From positions 1 to 52,763 of the forward strand of contig JAHIUA010000075.1 of assembly GCA_018817385.1 (NCBI GenBank): a stretch of 52,763 nucleotides of DNA, in the 5' to 3' direction. The DNA comes from Pseudomonadota bacterium. GTDB taxonomy: Bacteria; Desulfobacterota; Desulfobulbia; Desulfobulbales; Desulfocapsaceae. The notes under the pieces are model-generated. The model did not search any database, was not told where the DNA came from, and was given only the letters and a program-made list of their open reading frames with translations. Shown here one piece after another: positions 7,110 to 16,828 of the stretch (position 1 is the stretch's first letter; each line of letters opens with the position of its first letter). The position numbers and the translations under genes are program-made.

Positions 7110-8399
7110 ATGAGTGATCTCAAAAAAATGTATAGCACCATTCTTGGGGACAGCTTTCCCATGGATATGACCATCTCTTTTGGTGACCAGACTCTGGTCT
7201 ATCGCAAACGCACCTGGGGTATACAAATGGAAGATGGGTCCATTGATGAACGCGGTATCCGCTACGGCGAGAACCCTGACCAGGAGGCGGCCCTTTACGA
7301 ACTGGTCAACGGCAACCTGACTCTGGGGAACTGCAGTTTTATCGATCCTGGCAACGGCCTGGTCTCTGCCATTAGCGTAGAAGACATGCTCCAGGTGGGA
7401 AAACATCCGGGAAAAATAAACCTGACGGATGTCGATAACGGCCTCAACATTATCAAGTATCTGATGGATAAACCCGCCTCTGTTATCCTTAAACACAATA
7501 ATCCCTGTGGTGCAGCAATAGGTTCTACTCTTGTTGATGCCTACAACAAATCCAATCGCTGCGACCGTATTGCCGCCTTTGGCGGTGCTGTTATCGTCAA
7601 TCGAGCGGTGGATAAGGACACAGCAAGATTGATGGCAGAAAACTACCTGGAAGTGGTCTGCGCCCCGGAATTTGAAGAAGGCAGCCTGGAAATTCTGGCC
7701 AGTCGTAAAAACCTGCGCGTCATCAGGATGAAAAACATCGATCGCCTTGCCGACTTTGAAAAATTCCGCTTCGTTGATTTCAAGAGCCTCATAGACGGTG
7801 GTATGATCGTTCAGCAGTCTGCAGTAAACTCCATTCGTTCCATAAAAGACCTCAAGCCTGCCACAGTCACAAGAAAAGGCCAGAATTACAAATGCGATAG
7901 AGAACCAACCCAGCGGGAAATAGATGACATGCTCTTTGGCTGGGCCATTGAACACGGAGTGACCTCAAACTCTGTCCTCTATATCAAAGATGGTTGCACC
8001 GTCGGAATTGGTACCGGTGAACAGGATCGTGTTGGTGTTGCTGAAATCGCTGTCCATAAGGCCTATATCAAATATGCCGACATCCTCTGTTTCGATGCCC
8101 ACAAGATCCCGTATGCTGACCTCTGCCTGGAGATCTCGCAGGGCAAACGAGACAAAGGAGAAAAAGAGGCCATAGACGCCCAGGTCCAGAAAGACCGGGC
8201 AAACTTACCGGGCTCCGTCATGATTTCGGATGCCTTTTTCCCATTCAGAGACGGTGCCGATGTTGGAATCAAGCAAGGAATAACCGCCATCCTCCAGGCA
8301 GGTGGTTCCATGCGTGATTTTGAGACCATTGAGGCATGTAATGAGGCAGATCCGCAGGTCGCGATGATGTTCACCGGCCAACGCTCATTCAAACATTGA
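7110..8399 (+). CDS. AICAR transformylase (stand-alone PurH C-terminal domain)
   Basis: 429 residues matching only the formyltransferase half of bifunctional PurH. The catalytic KHNNPCG motif is present with K128 and H129. Other marks are RYGENPDQEAA, DRIAAFGG, SDAFFPFRDG and FTGQRSFKH at the C-terminus. The N-terminal IMP cyclohydrolase (MGS-like) domain is absent, so a separate cyclohydrolase must exist elsewhere. It formylates AICAR with 10-formyl-THF in purine synthesis. A GGAG ribosome site lies nine bases before the ATG. A 248-base gap separates it from thiH. AICAR is also linked to thiamine pyrimidine synthesis, but no direct link is shown here. Confidence 0.9.
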   Translation: MSDLKKMYSTILGDSFPMDMTISFGDQTLVYRKRTWGIQMEDGSIDERGIRYGENPDQEAALYELVNGNLTLGNCSFIDPGNGLVSAISVEDMLQVGKHPGKINLTDVDNGLNIIKYLMDKPASVILKHNNPCGAAIGSTLVDAYNKSNRCDRIAAFGGAVIVNRAVDKDTARLMAENYLEVVCAPEFEEGSLEILASRKNLRVIRMKNIDRLADFEKFRFVDFKSLIDGGMIVQQSAVNSIRSIKDLKPATVTRKGQNYKCDREPTQREIDDMLFGWAIEHGVTSNSVLYIKDGCTVGIGTGEQDRVGVAEIAVHKAYIKYADILCFDAHKIPYADLCLEISQGKRDKGEKEAIDAQVQKDRANLPGSVMISDAFFPFRDGADVGIKQGITAILQAGGSMRDFETIEACNEADPQVAMMFTGQRSFKH

Positions 8400-8530
8400 T
8401 CGTTCCTCTCAGAGGACCAGGCGGAAAGAAAAGAGAAATCTGTCACCAAGGTATCCGCTCTTCCTCTCAGCATCTGCCTGGCCCCTGCCCTGTGGGGCAC
8501 CAGACATCATCTCTGACAGAGACAAAAAAA

Positions 8531-8562
8531 AGCGGGAAGGGCTTATGGCCCTTCCCGCTTTT
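8531..8562. terminator. Bidirectional terminator
   Basis: Hairpin with arms AGCGGGAAGGGC and GCCCTTCCCGCT around a short loop, with A-run before and T-run after. It sits between the convergent genes ending at 8399 (plus) and 8600 (minus). Confidence 0.88.
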
Positions 8563-8599
8563 CCACTTCTGCTTTTCCCCGCTGCCAGGATACTCTTTT

Positions 8600-9547
8600 T
8601 TACAAGGGATTCACTTTCATCACCAGTTCCTGGGCGCTCACCAGACGCACGCGCTCCAACAATCTTCCCCGACACGTGGTCAAGGCAGAGAGTGTTGCCT
8701 GGTTAGGGTGCCCTATGCCTATAGCCCACCCCTTTTCTTCTGCACTCAGGACCAGTTTTTCCAACTGCTGACAAACCTTATCTGGAGAATGGATATTATC
8801 GAGAAAGATATGACGTCGTGCCGCGGGGACATTTGCAGCGCGGGCTGCAGCTAGGCCCTGGCTGGCAGCGGTAGTAAAGCTGTCTACATAAAACAGGCCC
8901 CTGGCGTGAATCAGTTCCATCAGCGCTGCCATAACCGCTCGGTCTTCCGTATAGAGAGAGCCCATGTGATTGTTAATCCCGACGGCGTGTGGTACGGCTC
9001 GGAGATTCTGCTCAAAAAGTATTTCCTGCTCTTGCCGGTCCTGTCCAATCAACAAGGCCCCCAGTCCAGGGTCCCACTCTTTACTCTTCGGCTCCATGGG
9101 CAGATGCAAAAGGACAACCCGCCCGCTCTGAAAAGCCTGCTCTTCCAGTTCGGCAGTAAAGGGGGCCGAGGGCAGAAAAGAAAAAGTCAGATTTATCGGC
9201 AGAGCGAGAAGCTCAAAGCCAATCTTTTCATGATACCCCATATCATCAATAATGATCGCCACCAGGGGCAGGCTGGAATCTCCAGCCTGCTGGGGCTCCA
9301 CATGTAACTCAGGAATAGCGGAATAAGGCTCTTCAAAGACAATATCTACTTCATGGTCTGGCTGTGGGGCTCCATGGGCTACACTGGTCCTGAAAAATAT
9401 CACATAGCCTGCTGCTCCCATGGAAAAGAGGAGAAGTCCGAATAAGATCAGGAACGAAAACAACCTGGTAGTAAACACTTTCCGGGTACTGTTTTTTTTT
9501 CTTCTCCGAATTGGAGTTGTTTTTTTTCTCTTGCTTGTCTGACTCAT
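8600..9547 (-). CDS. Divergent polysaccharide deacetylase family protein (YibQ/DUF610-like)
   Basis: 315 residues. A basic cytoplasmic tail of about 25 residues precedes one membrane segment (LFSFLILFGLLLFSMGAAGY), so the enzyme domain faces the periplasm. The domain carries VAIIIDDMGY, LLHLPMEP, GINNHMGS and FVDSFTTA, the pattern of the divergent polysaccharide deacetylase family. The DD pair and HMG region correspond to metal-binding positions in the fold; actual activity in this family is poorly defined. A GGATGAG sequence precedes the ATG. It is the last gene of the minus-strand group and is separated from the polyprenyl synthase by 344 bases. Confidence 0.85.
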   Translation of the reverse strand: MSQTSKRKKTTPIRRRKKNSTRKVFTTRLFSFLILFGLLLFSMGAAGYVIFFRTSVAHGAPQPDHEVDIVFEEPYSAIPELHVEPQQAGDSSLPLVAIIIDDMGYHEKIGFELLALPINLTFSFLPSAPFTAELEEQAFQSGRVVLLHLPMEPKSKEWDPGLGALLIGQDRQEQEILFEQNLRAVPHAVGINNHMGSLYTEDRAVMAALMELIHARGLFYVDSFTTAASQGLAAARAANVPAARRHIFLDNIHSPDKVCQQLEKLVLSAEEKGWAIGIGHPNQATLSALTTCRGRLLERVRLVSAQELVMKVNPL

Positions 9548-9891
9548 AACTCATCCAAAAGCAGATAATAGCCCGGAAACTCTTTGCTGGCCTCGTCGAT
9601 ACGTGACGAATTCAAAATCTCTTCGTCTACCGTCCCACCCTTGCTCCTCATCAAGATCGTCACGAAAAGCTGAAAAGCCGAGCAACTCTACGACACAGGA
9701 ATAAAAACACTCCTTGACATCGCTCGGCTATGTCAAGAATGTCTTTGTGCCTGTAGCAAAGGAGATGCTGTGGGGCTGGCTTCGTGGTAAATTTTGCTGA
9801 GAACTATAGACTTATTATCCATCTCAATTATAGAGCAGTGGGGACCGTATTAACTCTTGGTTACACCACTCAAGGATTGGGCAATAGCCCT
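9548..9891. other. Intergenic region with a large imperfect palindrome
   Basis: No gene is supported. The notable content is an inverted repeat at 9695-9754, listed separately. Short open frames around 9784-10101 on the plus strand are shadows of the polyprenyl synthase gene. Confidence 0.6.
9695..9754. repeat. Imperfect palindrome, about 26-base arms
   Basis: The inner arms CTTGACAT (9713-9720) and ATGTCAAG (9730-9737) are perfect. The outer parts (ACAGG at 9695 and CCTGT at 9750) pair with a few mismatches and bulges. The spacer is CGCTCGGCT. It has no clear T-run, so it may be an RNA structure downstream of the polyprenyl synthase or an operator upstream of the deacetylase gene. Confidence 0.65.
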
Positions 9892-10911
9892 CTATTTATT
9901 TCTTGTCAGCACATACTCTGCCAATGCGCGCAGGGTATGTGCTGGAGGCAAGGCTGCTTCCTCAGAGAAAACAGCCAACCCTGCGACAGCATCAGCAACA
10001 AGGCTCTCAGCCCGATTACGGCTCAAAGCAAAGCCATTATACTTGTCGATAAGAGCACAGGCCTCGGAGAATCCAGTCTGACGCGCCTCATCATTGTCTA
10101 AGAGAAACAAAAGTCTCTTCTTATCTTCTGGGCTGGCAGAGGTCAAGGCCGCAATCAGAGGAAGGGTCATTTTCTCCTCTTGAAAATCGTTGCCGATGGC
10201 CTTACCGGTTTGTTTTGCATCTCCCAGATAATCGAGGAGATCATCAACAATCTGGAAGCCGATGCCCAGGTTCAAGCCATAATGAGACAAGGCCTGCTGC
10301 TGCGGTAAAGAGGCCCCTGCAGCCAGGGCCCCGATCTCACAGGTTGCAGCGAGGAGCAAGGCTGTTTTCCCCTTGACCACGGTAAAATAATCTTCTTCAG
10401 AAAGATTGTGGTTCCTGCTATTACGGAGCTGCAAAAACTCCCCATCAACCATGCCATTTGCTGCCCGGCAGAAAACCTCAAGGGATGCACTCCCACCGCG
10501 AGAACCAACGAGAAACATGGAACGGGAATGAAGGAAGTCACCGCAGAGTATGGCTGCAACTTCCCCGAATGCCTTGTTGACAGAGGGTTTTCCCCGGCGG
10601 GTCTCTCCCCGGTCAATCACATCATCGTGAAAGAGGGTAGCGGCGTGAAGATATTCAAAGGCGATGGCCAGATCATAGATCTTCTCTCCCTGGAGGCCAC
10701 AGAGACGAGCAGAGAGGACGGCCAGAAGCGGACGCAGACGTTTTCCACCATTGAAAATACCATACTCAAGAATCTCAACCAATAACGGATCGGCCTGACT
10801 GGTTGCGACCTGGAGGTCACAGCGCATGGCTTCTTCGATTTTTTTGACCTCCGGCCCAATGGCAGCCAGCAGTCGTTTTTGAGGACTTGTTTCCTCTGTT
10901 TCTTCCCTCAT
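9892..10911 (-). CDS. Polyprenyl diphosphate synthase
   Basis: 339 residues from the ATG at 10911, chosen because AAGGAA stands nine bases before it; a longer form from 10944 overlaps the helicase gene. It is a trans-isoprenyl diphosphate synthase: GGKRLRPLL, the first aspartate-rich motif in FHDDVIDRGETRRG, and the second in FQIVDDLLDYLGD. The length and sequence fit the octaprenyl/heptaprenyl (IspB-like) group that makes the side chain of respiratory quinones from farnesyl and isopentenyl diphosphate. Chain length cannot be fixed from sequence by eye. It follows the dinG-like gene with a short gap in one transcription unit. Confidence 0.9.
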   Translation of the reverse strand: MREETEETSPQKRLLAAIGPEVKKIEEAMRCDLQVATSQADPLLVEILEYGIFNGGKRLRPLLAVLSARLCGLQGEKIYDLAIAFEYLHAATLFHDDVIDRGETRRGKPSVNKAFGEVAAILCGDFLHSRSMFLVGSRGGSASLEVFCRAANGMVDGEFLQLRNSRNHNLSEEDYFTVVKGKTALLLAATCEIGALAAGASLPQQQALSHYGLNLGIGFQIVDDLLDYLGDAKQTGKAIGNDFQEEKMTLPLIAALTSASPEDKKRLLFLLDNDEARQTGFSEACALIDKYNGFALSRNRAESLVADAVAGLAVFSEEAALPPAHTLRALAEYVLTRNK

Positions 10912-10930
10912 ACCTGGAATTCCTTCTTTA

Positions 10931-12877
10931 TCAGTCTGTTGCAAAAAACTTCTCTACCTCTGTAAGGGTTCGTACCACCGGTGATGGTGGCAGGCTTGCC
11001 CGAAACATGTGGCCGTAGCCCTTCGTATAGAGACGAATATCCATAATTCCGATGACCCCCCTATCGTTTGTCGAGCGCATGAGACGTCCTACACCCTGCC
11101 TAAGAGTCAGAATAGCCCGAGGAACCTGAAACTGAAAGAAAGGTTTCCCCCCTTCCTCTTCAATGGCCTTCATCCTCGACTGGATCACAGGATCACTGGG
11201 GACTTCAAAGGGCAGTTTGTCAATCAGCACACAACTCAACGAATCACCAGCGACATCCACCCCTTCCCAGAAGCTGGCCACTGCCAGAAGAACCGAATCA
11301 GTCGTATCACGAAACTGGTTCAACAGGGCCTGACGCGAGGCATTGCCCTGCACCAGAACCGGATAATCGAGACGATCTTCGAGGAAATCCGCTACCATAT
11401 CCATGGCCTTGAAACTGGTAAACAAGACAAGGGCTCGTCCCCTGCTGATCGTTAACAGCTCATAAAGACGCTGACAGAGAGAGTGACTATAGTCCTTGGC
11501 TGTGGGATCCGGAAATCCAGTTTCAGGTACATATAACAGAGTTCGCCTACTGTAGTCAAAGGGCGAATGAAAACGCAACGTTTCACAGGACGAATCAATA
11601 CCCAGTCGCTGCTGGACATAGCTGAAATCTCCGCCGGTGGTGAGCGTTGCAGAGGTCATGATACAGGATTGGACTGAAGAATAGAGACTTTTCTCAAGTT
11701 CAGCTGCCACCTTGACAGGAGTGGCCGACAGACTGATGGTCCGCTCTCGCCGCTCATACCAATGGATAAAACCACTCTCATGCATCTCCTCAGTTCCAGC
11801 AATATGCAAAAAATTGGCCTGTAATTCGTCAGCTCGAGCTGCAAACAGATTCCAGACTTCACCCTGTACTGCCAGCTCCTGACAGCGCTGGGAGAGCTGT
11901 CCCAGACCCGTGCCAAGATTTGCGACCTCCTCTTGCCAGCGCTCAGTGTTTTCCTGGAGAGGGATAAGGGGATACCTGCCCCTGAGAGCAGGAAAGAGGG
12001 CGGCAAAACCATCAAGTCGCTGTTTCAGGCCGCGACCGTATCCAACAATGGCGGCAAAGGCCGAAGAGGCCAAAGCTGATTCTGCCTGACGTTCAATATC
12101 GCCCAGGAGGTCTAGCAGTTGATACTGACTGAAATGCTTGCCAAAAAAATTCGAGGCCACATTTTCGAGATGGTGCGCCTCATCAAAGATCACGGCCTGG
12201 TAGCGCGGCAGGATCTCACCAAACCCAGCCTGACGCAGGGAGAGGTCAGAAAAGAAGAGATGATGATTGACAACGAGAAGCCGGACAGAACCTGCAAGTT
12301 TACGCAGACGATTGACGTAACAGAGAGCAAATTCAGGACAGTCACTGCCGAGGCATTGATTCGACTGGGCAGAAATCTTGGGCCAGAGCGGTGAACGATC
12401 GGCAAGCCATGAAAGCTCTGCTCTATCACCAGTTACAGTGGTTTCCAGCCAGCGCTCAATCTTATCTCCCTCCCTGTCATCCAGCAAAGAGGTCTGAGGA
12501 GTACTGCGATACTGAAACCAGCGGTAGTGACAAAGATAATTCTGTCTTCCCTTTATGCACAAGACCGGAATGTCTACTCCCAAAACCTTTTCGAGAAGAG
12601 GGATCTCTTTTTTAATGATTTGATCCTGAAGGGTAATGGTTGCGGTCGATATCACGACCCGCTGCCCCGAAAGCAGCGCCGGCGCCAGGTAAGCCAGGGT
12701 TTTTCCGATTCCAGTTTCCGCCTCCACCAGCAGTACAGCCGCCTTCCCATCCGTCCTCCTCCCTCCCTCTTCAAGGACGGCAGCAATGGCCTCGGCCATC
12801 TGCAGCTGCCCCTCCCGAGGTTCAAACCCAGACAGTCCTGCCGCGAGCTTTCCCCCGGCGGCGAAAATTTCCTTCAC
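10931..12877 (-). CDS. DinG/XPD-like ATP-dependent DNA helicase
   Basis: 648 residues, superfamily 2 helicase. Walker A is AETGIGKTLAYLAPAL, motif II is DEAHH, and the C-terminal RecA lobe has LTLRQGVGRLMRS. Four cysteines between motif Ia and II (YLCHYRW, NQCLGSDC, ALCYV) match the iron-sulfur cluster ligands of XPD/DinG proteins. The role is probably 5'-3' unwinding in replication stress or repair. The start is GTG, overlapping the stop of the HEAT-repeat gene (GTGA), so the two are translationally coupled. E. coli has two paralogues (DinG, YoaA); which one this corresponds to is not decided. Confidence 0.9.
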   Translation of the reverse strand: MKEIFAAGGKLAAGLSGFEPREGQLQMAEAIAAVLEEGGRRTDGKAAVLLVEAETGIGKTLAYLAPALLSGQRVVISTATITLQDQIIKKEIPLLEKVLGVDIPVLCIKGRQNYLCHYRWFQYRSTPQTSLLDDREGDKIERWLETTVTGDRAELSWLADRSPLWPKISAQSNQCLGSDCPEFALCYVNRLRKLAGSVRLLVVNHHLFFSDLSLRQAGFGEILPRYQAVIFDEAHHLENVASNFFGKHFSQYQLLDLLGDIERQAESALASSAFAAIVGYGRGLKQRLDGFAALFPALRGRYPLIPLQENTERWQEEVANLGTGLGQLSQRCQELAVQGEVWNLFAARADELQANFLHIAGTEEMHESGFIHWYERRERTISLSATPVKVAAELEKSLYSSVQSCIMTSATLTTGGDFSYVQQRLGIDSSCETLRFHSPFDYSRRTLLYVPETGFPDPTAKDYSHSLCQRLYELLTISRGRALVLFTSFKAMDMVADFLEDRLDYPVLVQGNASRQALLNQFRDTTDSVLLAVASFWEGVDVAGDSLSCVLIDKLPFEVPSDPVIQSRMKAIEEEGGKPFFQFQVPRAILTLRQGVGRLMRSTNDRGVIGIMDIRLYTKGYGHMFRASLPPSPVVRTLTEVEKFFATD

Positions 12878-13302
12878 TCAAAATCCTCCAACACATCCAT
12901 TGCTATTTCGACCACCTGCGGAGAAACATCGTCAAGTGCCCTGCGCACGCCCTCAAGAGCTTCTGCGGTCCCTATGATTCCCAAGACACTGGCAGCTTCA
13001 CCACGAACATACGGGGGACCACTGACCAGCACCTGGAGAAGAGAGGGAATGGCCAGAGAAAGATCCTGAGGATGATGAGATTTCAATTCCTCAAAAAGAA
13101 CTGAGATTCCCAGACGGACATTAAAGCGTTCATCATCCAGGATTTCTCCGACCCAACCATAGTAAAGCGGCTGACGTTTAAACATTTCGAAAATATTGGC
13201 CACATGCCCCATCTCCAAAAAATCGGCGATAACCGCTTTCAACTCCTGATCACTCACTTCAGCTGTCAAGGTCCTTCTCCTCTTGATTGTTTTTCTCCGC
13301 AT
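12874..13302 (-). CDS. HEAT-repeat protein
   Basis: 142 residues of alpha-helical repeats (RLGISVLFEEL, PYVRGEAASVLGIIG, SPQVVEIAMDVLEDF), the pattern of HEAT or PBS-lyase-like repeats, which mediate protein contacts. A TTG at 13269 preceded by AGGAGAAGGACC is a plausible alternative start giving 131 residues without the basic N-terminus; the ATG at 13302 has no clear ribosome site. It overlaps the start of the helicase gene by four bases and heads the minus-strand unit. No catalytic motif is present. Confidence 0.78.
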   Translation of the reverse strand: MRRKTIKRRRTLTAEVSDQELKAVIADFLEMGHVANIFEMFKRQPLYYGWVGEILDDERFNVRLGISVLFEELKSHHPQDLSLAIPSLLQVLVSGPPYVRGEAASVLGIIGTAEALEGVRRALDDVSPQVVEIAMDVLEDFE

Positions 13303-13517
13303 ATCATGCCGATTGAGATGGAGAGGAAAATTCGATTGCCATACTCTCCCTGCAGACTTGCAGCCTACATCTGCAACCCATTATCTCCTATGAAATTTAT
13401 CACCAGCTTATACGATTTTTGCTTTCCTTTTTCAACCAGCCCTGTACAATCCAGTTGTGATTCTATGCTGCTGTACTACCAATAGACACCCTCATTTTCC
13501 CTCAACAGGGTTCCGGA

Positions 13518-15377
13518 ATGGTTGAACTTTCATCCTTATCTCAGACCACCCAGGCGCGCTCATCATGCGAATACCTTGATCCTGGGGAAGCAATCGTTAT
13601 TGTTGACGATTCACTAGAGATTATCCTGATTTTTGAAAGTCTCCTTACCACTGAAGGTTTCACCGTCTACACGGCAACAAATGCCACCGAACTCTACCAA
13701 TATCTGGAAAATAAAAATATCGCCTTAATCCTTCTCGATATTGGTCTTCCTGACAGAGACGGGACAGAGATACTTGCAGATATTGTCCCCCGTTTTCCCG
13801 ACTTGGGAATCATCATGCTGACCGGCAGCATAGACCTGAAAATTGCTCTGGCCTGCCTTCGTCAGGGTGCCGATGACTATCTGGCAAAACCGGTAACCCT
13901 GGAAGAATTCAGTCTGGCTGTACGCAGGACTCTCCAGAAAAGGAGACTGACCATTGATAACCGCAGGTATCAGCGGCAGCTGGAACTCACCAATTACAGG
14001 ACCAGGTTTCTTCATCAGCTCAATCTGAAAATGAACAGCGCCTACCTGAGCAACATTGAACTGAATTCCATTCTCCAGTCTATTCTGGTCGGCATCACAG
14101 CTGAAGAGGGGTTGAAGTTCAATCGTGCCTTTTTGCTTCTCTTTAATAAGGAGTATACTGAACTCCAGGGAAAAATGGCCATTGGCCCATCATGCCGGGC
14201 TGAAGCAGGTCGGGTCTGGGACGAAATCAAGCAAAAAGACATGCACCTCAGCGATATTCTTGATGAGGTCAGAAATTCCTGCCTGAATGGTGACCGAGAA
14301 ATTAATGAAATCGTGCGAATCCTCAAAATCCCGGTCAACGACCAAAATCATATCCTTATACAGGCCTGCAGCAGGCGTACAAGCATCAACGTGCTCGAAG
14401 GCAAAGCTGATGGAGCCCCTGTATCTGCGCAGCTCATTGAAATTCTCGAAGAAGACAATTTTATTGCCACTCCTCTTTTTTCTCCCAATAAATCCCTGGG
14501 CATCCTCATTGCCGACAATTTTATCACCCGTCGTCCCATTACAGAAGATGACATCAGCGCCCTGGAAATCTTTGCAAGTCAAGCCAGTCTTGCCATAGAA
14601 CATAGCCATCTCTACCAGGATATGCTCAGTAAGATTATAGAACTGGAACAGGTTACCCAGGAGCTGGAAAAAAACAAAGATCTTCTCATAGAAGCTGAAC
14701 GGTATTCAGCCCTCGGCCATATGGCCGCCCAGCTGGTTCATGCCATCCGCAATCCCATCACCTCCATCGGCGGCATTGCCAGGCTCCTGGCCAAAAAAAT
14801 GAATGAGGAAAAGAACCTCAAATTCCTCGACATGATGATACTGGAATCGGGAAAAATCGAATCCACTCTCGAAGATCTTTTCAACTTCGTAGGAGAGGAA
14901 AAACCCGAAAAATTCATGCAGTCTCTCTACCCCCTGATCCGCAAAAGTATCATGTTGTTCTACGGGACTATGAAAAAACAGTCGATCTCTTATCAGCTGA
15001 ATCTTCCCGCCCCTGACCCCCTCCTCTTCATTGACTCAAAGATGATCCGCCAGATGCTCCTCCACCTGATCCGAAACAGCATTGAAGCCATGCCTTCCGG
15101 CGGGACACTCAGTATTTTTTGTGAAGAGGCTGAAGAAGAGGTCACCATCACCATAGGCGATACCGGAGACGGCACTTCCAAGGCCAATATAGCACGGCTC
15201 GCAGATCCCTTTTTCACCACCAAGACCTATGGTACCGGCATGGGACTCACCCTGGTTGAAAAAATCGTTTCTGAACACCAGGGGCGTTTTTCTCTCACCC
15301 ACGGTGAAGCGGGTGGCATGGTGGCCAAGGTTATACTTCCCAAAACAATACCAGCAGAGAACGCAACCCAGGCCTGA
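13518..15377 (+). CDS. Receiver-GAF-histidine kinase signalling protein
   Basis: 619 residues, soluble. Residues about 20-135 are a response-regulator receiver (IVIVDDS, phospho-acceptor D74 in LLDIGLPDRDG, LAKPV). Residues about 165-370 look like a GAF sensor region. A short coiled coil leads to a HisKA domain with H408 (LVHAIRNPITS) and a HATPase domain (LIRNSIEAMPSGG, GDTGDG, FTTKTYGTGMGLTLVEKI). The order, receiver first then kinase, means the kinase could be controlled by another kinase. It is transcribed divergently from the HEAT-helicase group and convergently with the MFS gene 17 bases away. Target unknown. Confidence 0.9.
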   Translation: MVELSSLSQTTQARSSCEYLDPGEAIVIVDDSLEIILIFESLLTTEGFTVYTATNATELYQYLENKNIALILLDIGLPDRDGTEILADIVPRFPDLGIIMLTGSIDLKIALACLRQGADDYLAKPVTLEEFSLAVRRTLQKRRLTIDNRRYQRQLELTNYRTRFLHQLNLKMNSAYLSNIELNSILQSILVGITAEEGLKFNRAFLLLFNKEYTELQGKMAIGPSCRAEAGRVWDEIKQKDMHLSDILDEVRNSCLNGDREINEIVRILKIPVNDQNHILIQACSRRTSINVLEGKADGAPVSAQLIEILEEDNFIATPLFSPNKSLGILIADNFITRRPITEDDISALEIFASQASLAIEHSHLYQDMLSKIIELEQVTQELEKNKDLLIEAERYSALGHMAAQLVHAIRNPITSIGGIARLLAKKMNEEKNLKFLDMMILESGKIESTLEDLFNFVGEEKPEKFMQSLYPLIRKSIMLFYGTMKKQSISYQLNLPAPDPLLFIDSKMIRQMLLHLIRNSIEAMPSGGTLSIFCEEAEEEVTITIGDTGDGTSKANIARLADPFFTTKTYGTGMGLTLVEKIVSEHQGRFSLTHGEAGGMVAKVILPKTIPAENATQA

Positions 15378-15394
15378 GGCCAAAGGACTCGCTG

Positions 15395-16828
15395 TCACCC
15401 CTCCCCCTCTTCCTTCCCTTGGCCACGCAAACCAGAAAGAAGTGCTCCCAGGAGAGAAAGAGCCGCAGTCAAGCCAAGAGTGATCTGCAGTGCATACATA
15501 AAATTCGGAACCTGTTCCTGTTGGAAATGCTTCAGATCAAGCCCGCCGCTGATGTTTGAGAAAATCATGCCAAACAGCAGCCCCGCCAGAGAAACCCCTG
15601 CCAGCATCCCCAAATTTCTCGCCGTTGCCAGCATTCCAGAACTCACCCCTGTCTGATCAGACCTGACTTTTTCGAGAACAGAGGCACTGTTAGGAGAGAG
15701 AAACAGGGCCTGGCCAGCCCCGAGAAGCATTAAACGCCAGGCGACGGTAAGGGTGGAACTGTCCACGGAAAGGAAACAGAGAAGCAAGAGGGCAGAGGCA
15801 GAGAGCCCTAGTCCGGCAGTCGTCAGGAACCGTGCTCCTATCCGATCATAGAGATAGCCGGACAATGGCGAAACAATAAAAACGGACACCGGCACCGCCA
15901 TCATGACAAAACCAATCCGTTCCACAGACAGCCCCAGGACATAATCGAGGTAAAACGGCATAAGAATGAGGACAACAAAGAGAACAGTAAAGGATAAGGC
16001 GGCACAGAAGATTGCAATCCCATAGGCGCGGTTACGAAAGAGGGAGAGGGGAAAGAGGGGCGCCTGCTGTTTCAACTCCACCCTGATAAAAAAGGTGAGA
16101 AAAATAAAAAAAAGTCCCCCCTCGATCAGCAGGAGCTGTTCTGAAACTCCGCTGTGATGGGTGCTGAGAAGCACAGCCAGCGTTATCATTGCGCTCCAGA
16201 GAAGCATCCCTAAGGAGTCAAAAGGAACGCCCCGTTTTTCTCCCTGATTCCTGGAGGGGAGGAGGGGAAGAAGAAAAAACCAGCCTAGAAAGAAAAAAGT
16301 GAGACTGACAGGGACGGTGACCAAAAAAATCGCTCGCCAGCTGTAGGCATGAATGAGAAAACCGGAAATTACCGGTCCACTCATCAACCCAACCGAGGTG
16401 GAAATACCGATAAGCCCCAGGGCCAACCCTAATTGACCGACCGGAAAAACCCTTTTGATGATTGCGGGACCGGTTGCCATCATCATGGCAGCCCCCAGGG
16501 CCTGGAGAAAGCGAAACAAGACGAGCTGCCAGAGCGTTACTGAGAGAAAGCAGGCCACCGAGCCCACTGTAAAAACCAGCATACCAAGAAGATAGACCAC
16601 CCCCTTCCCTACCTGGTCAGCCATCTGCCCCCAGAATAAGAGGGAAACAGTGATGGTCAGCAGATACATGAGCACGACCCATTCGGCCTGGGCCAGGGTT
16701 GTGCCGAAGCTGCGCATGATACTGGGCAACGCCACATTGATCATGGAACTGTCCATGGTTGAGAGAAAGACTCCCACCGCCACCATACAAAAGACAGCCC
16801 ATCTCTGAGAAAAAAAAGAAGACTTCAT
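15395..16828 (-). CDS. MFS drug/proton antiporter, DHA2 type
   Basis: About 477 residues, very hydrophobic, with some 14 likely membrane helices, as in the EmrB/QacA (DHA2) group. Typical stretches are STMDSSMINVALPSI in helix 1, WGQMADQVGKG in the loop 2-3 (motif A), and GPVISGFLIH in helix 5 (motif C of antiporters). It probably exports a toxic compound with proton exchange; substrate unknown. The ATG at 16828 is used; a TTG three codons upstream is possible, and neither has a clear ribosome site. No membrane-fusion partner (EmrA) is adjacent. Confidence 0.87.
   Translation of the reverse strand: MKSSFFSQRWAVFCMVAVGVFLSTMDSSMINVALPSIMRSFGTTLAQAEWVVLMYLLTITVSLLFWGQMADQVGKGVVYLLGMLVFTVGSVACFLSVTLWQLVLFRFLQALGAAMMMATGPAIIKRVFPVGQLGLALGLIGISTSVGLMSGPVISGFLIHAYSWRAIFLVTVPVSLTFFFLGWFFLLPLLPSRNQGEKRGVPFDSLGMLLWSAMITLAVLLSTHHSGVSEQLLLIEGGLFFIFLTFFIRVELKQQAPLFPLSLFRNRAYGIAIFCAALSFTVLFVVLILMPFYLDYVLGLSVERIGFVMMAVPVSVFIVSPLSGYLYDRIGARFLTTAGLGLSASALLLLCFLSVDSSTLTVAWRLMLLGAGQALFLSPNSASVLEKVRSDQTGVSSGMLATARNLGMLAGVSLAGLLFGMIFSNISGGLDLKHFQQEQVPNFMYALQITLGLTAALSLLGALLSGLRGQGKEEGEG

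Noticed and set aside
7068-7955. 295-codon open frame on the minus strand
   Set aside because: Lies opposite the AICAR transformylase gene; its sequence is the usual shadow of a well-conserved coding frame.
12820-12840. Possible tRNA T-loop (GGTTCAAACCC)
   Set aside because: It is inside the helicase gene and no cloverleaf can be built around it.
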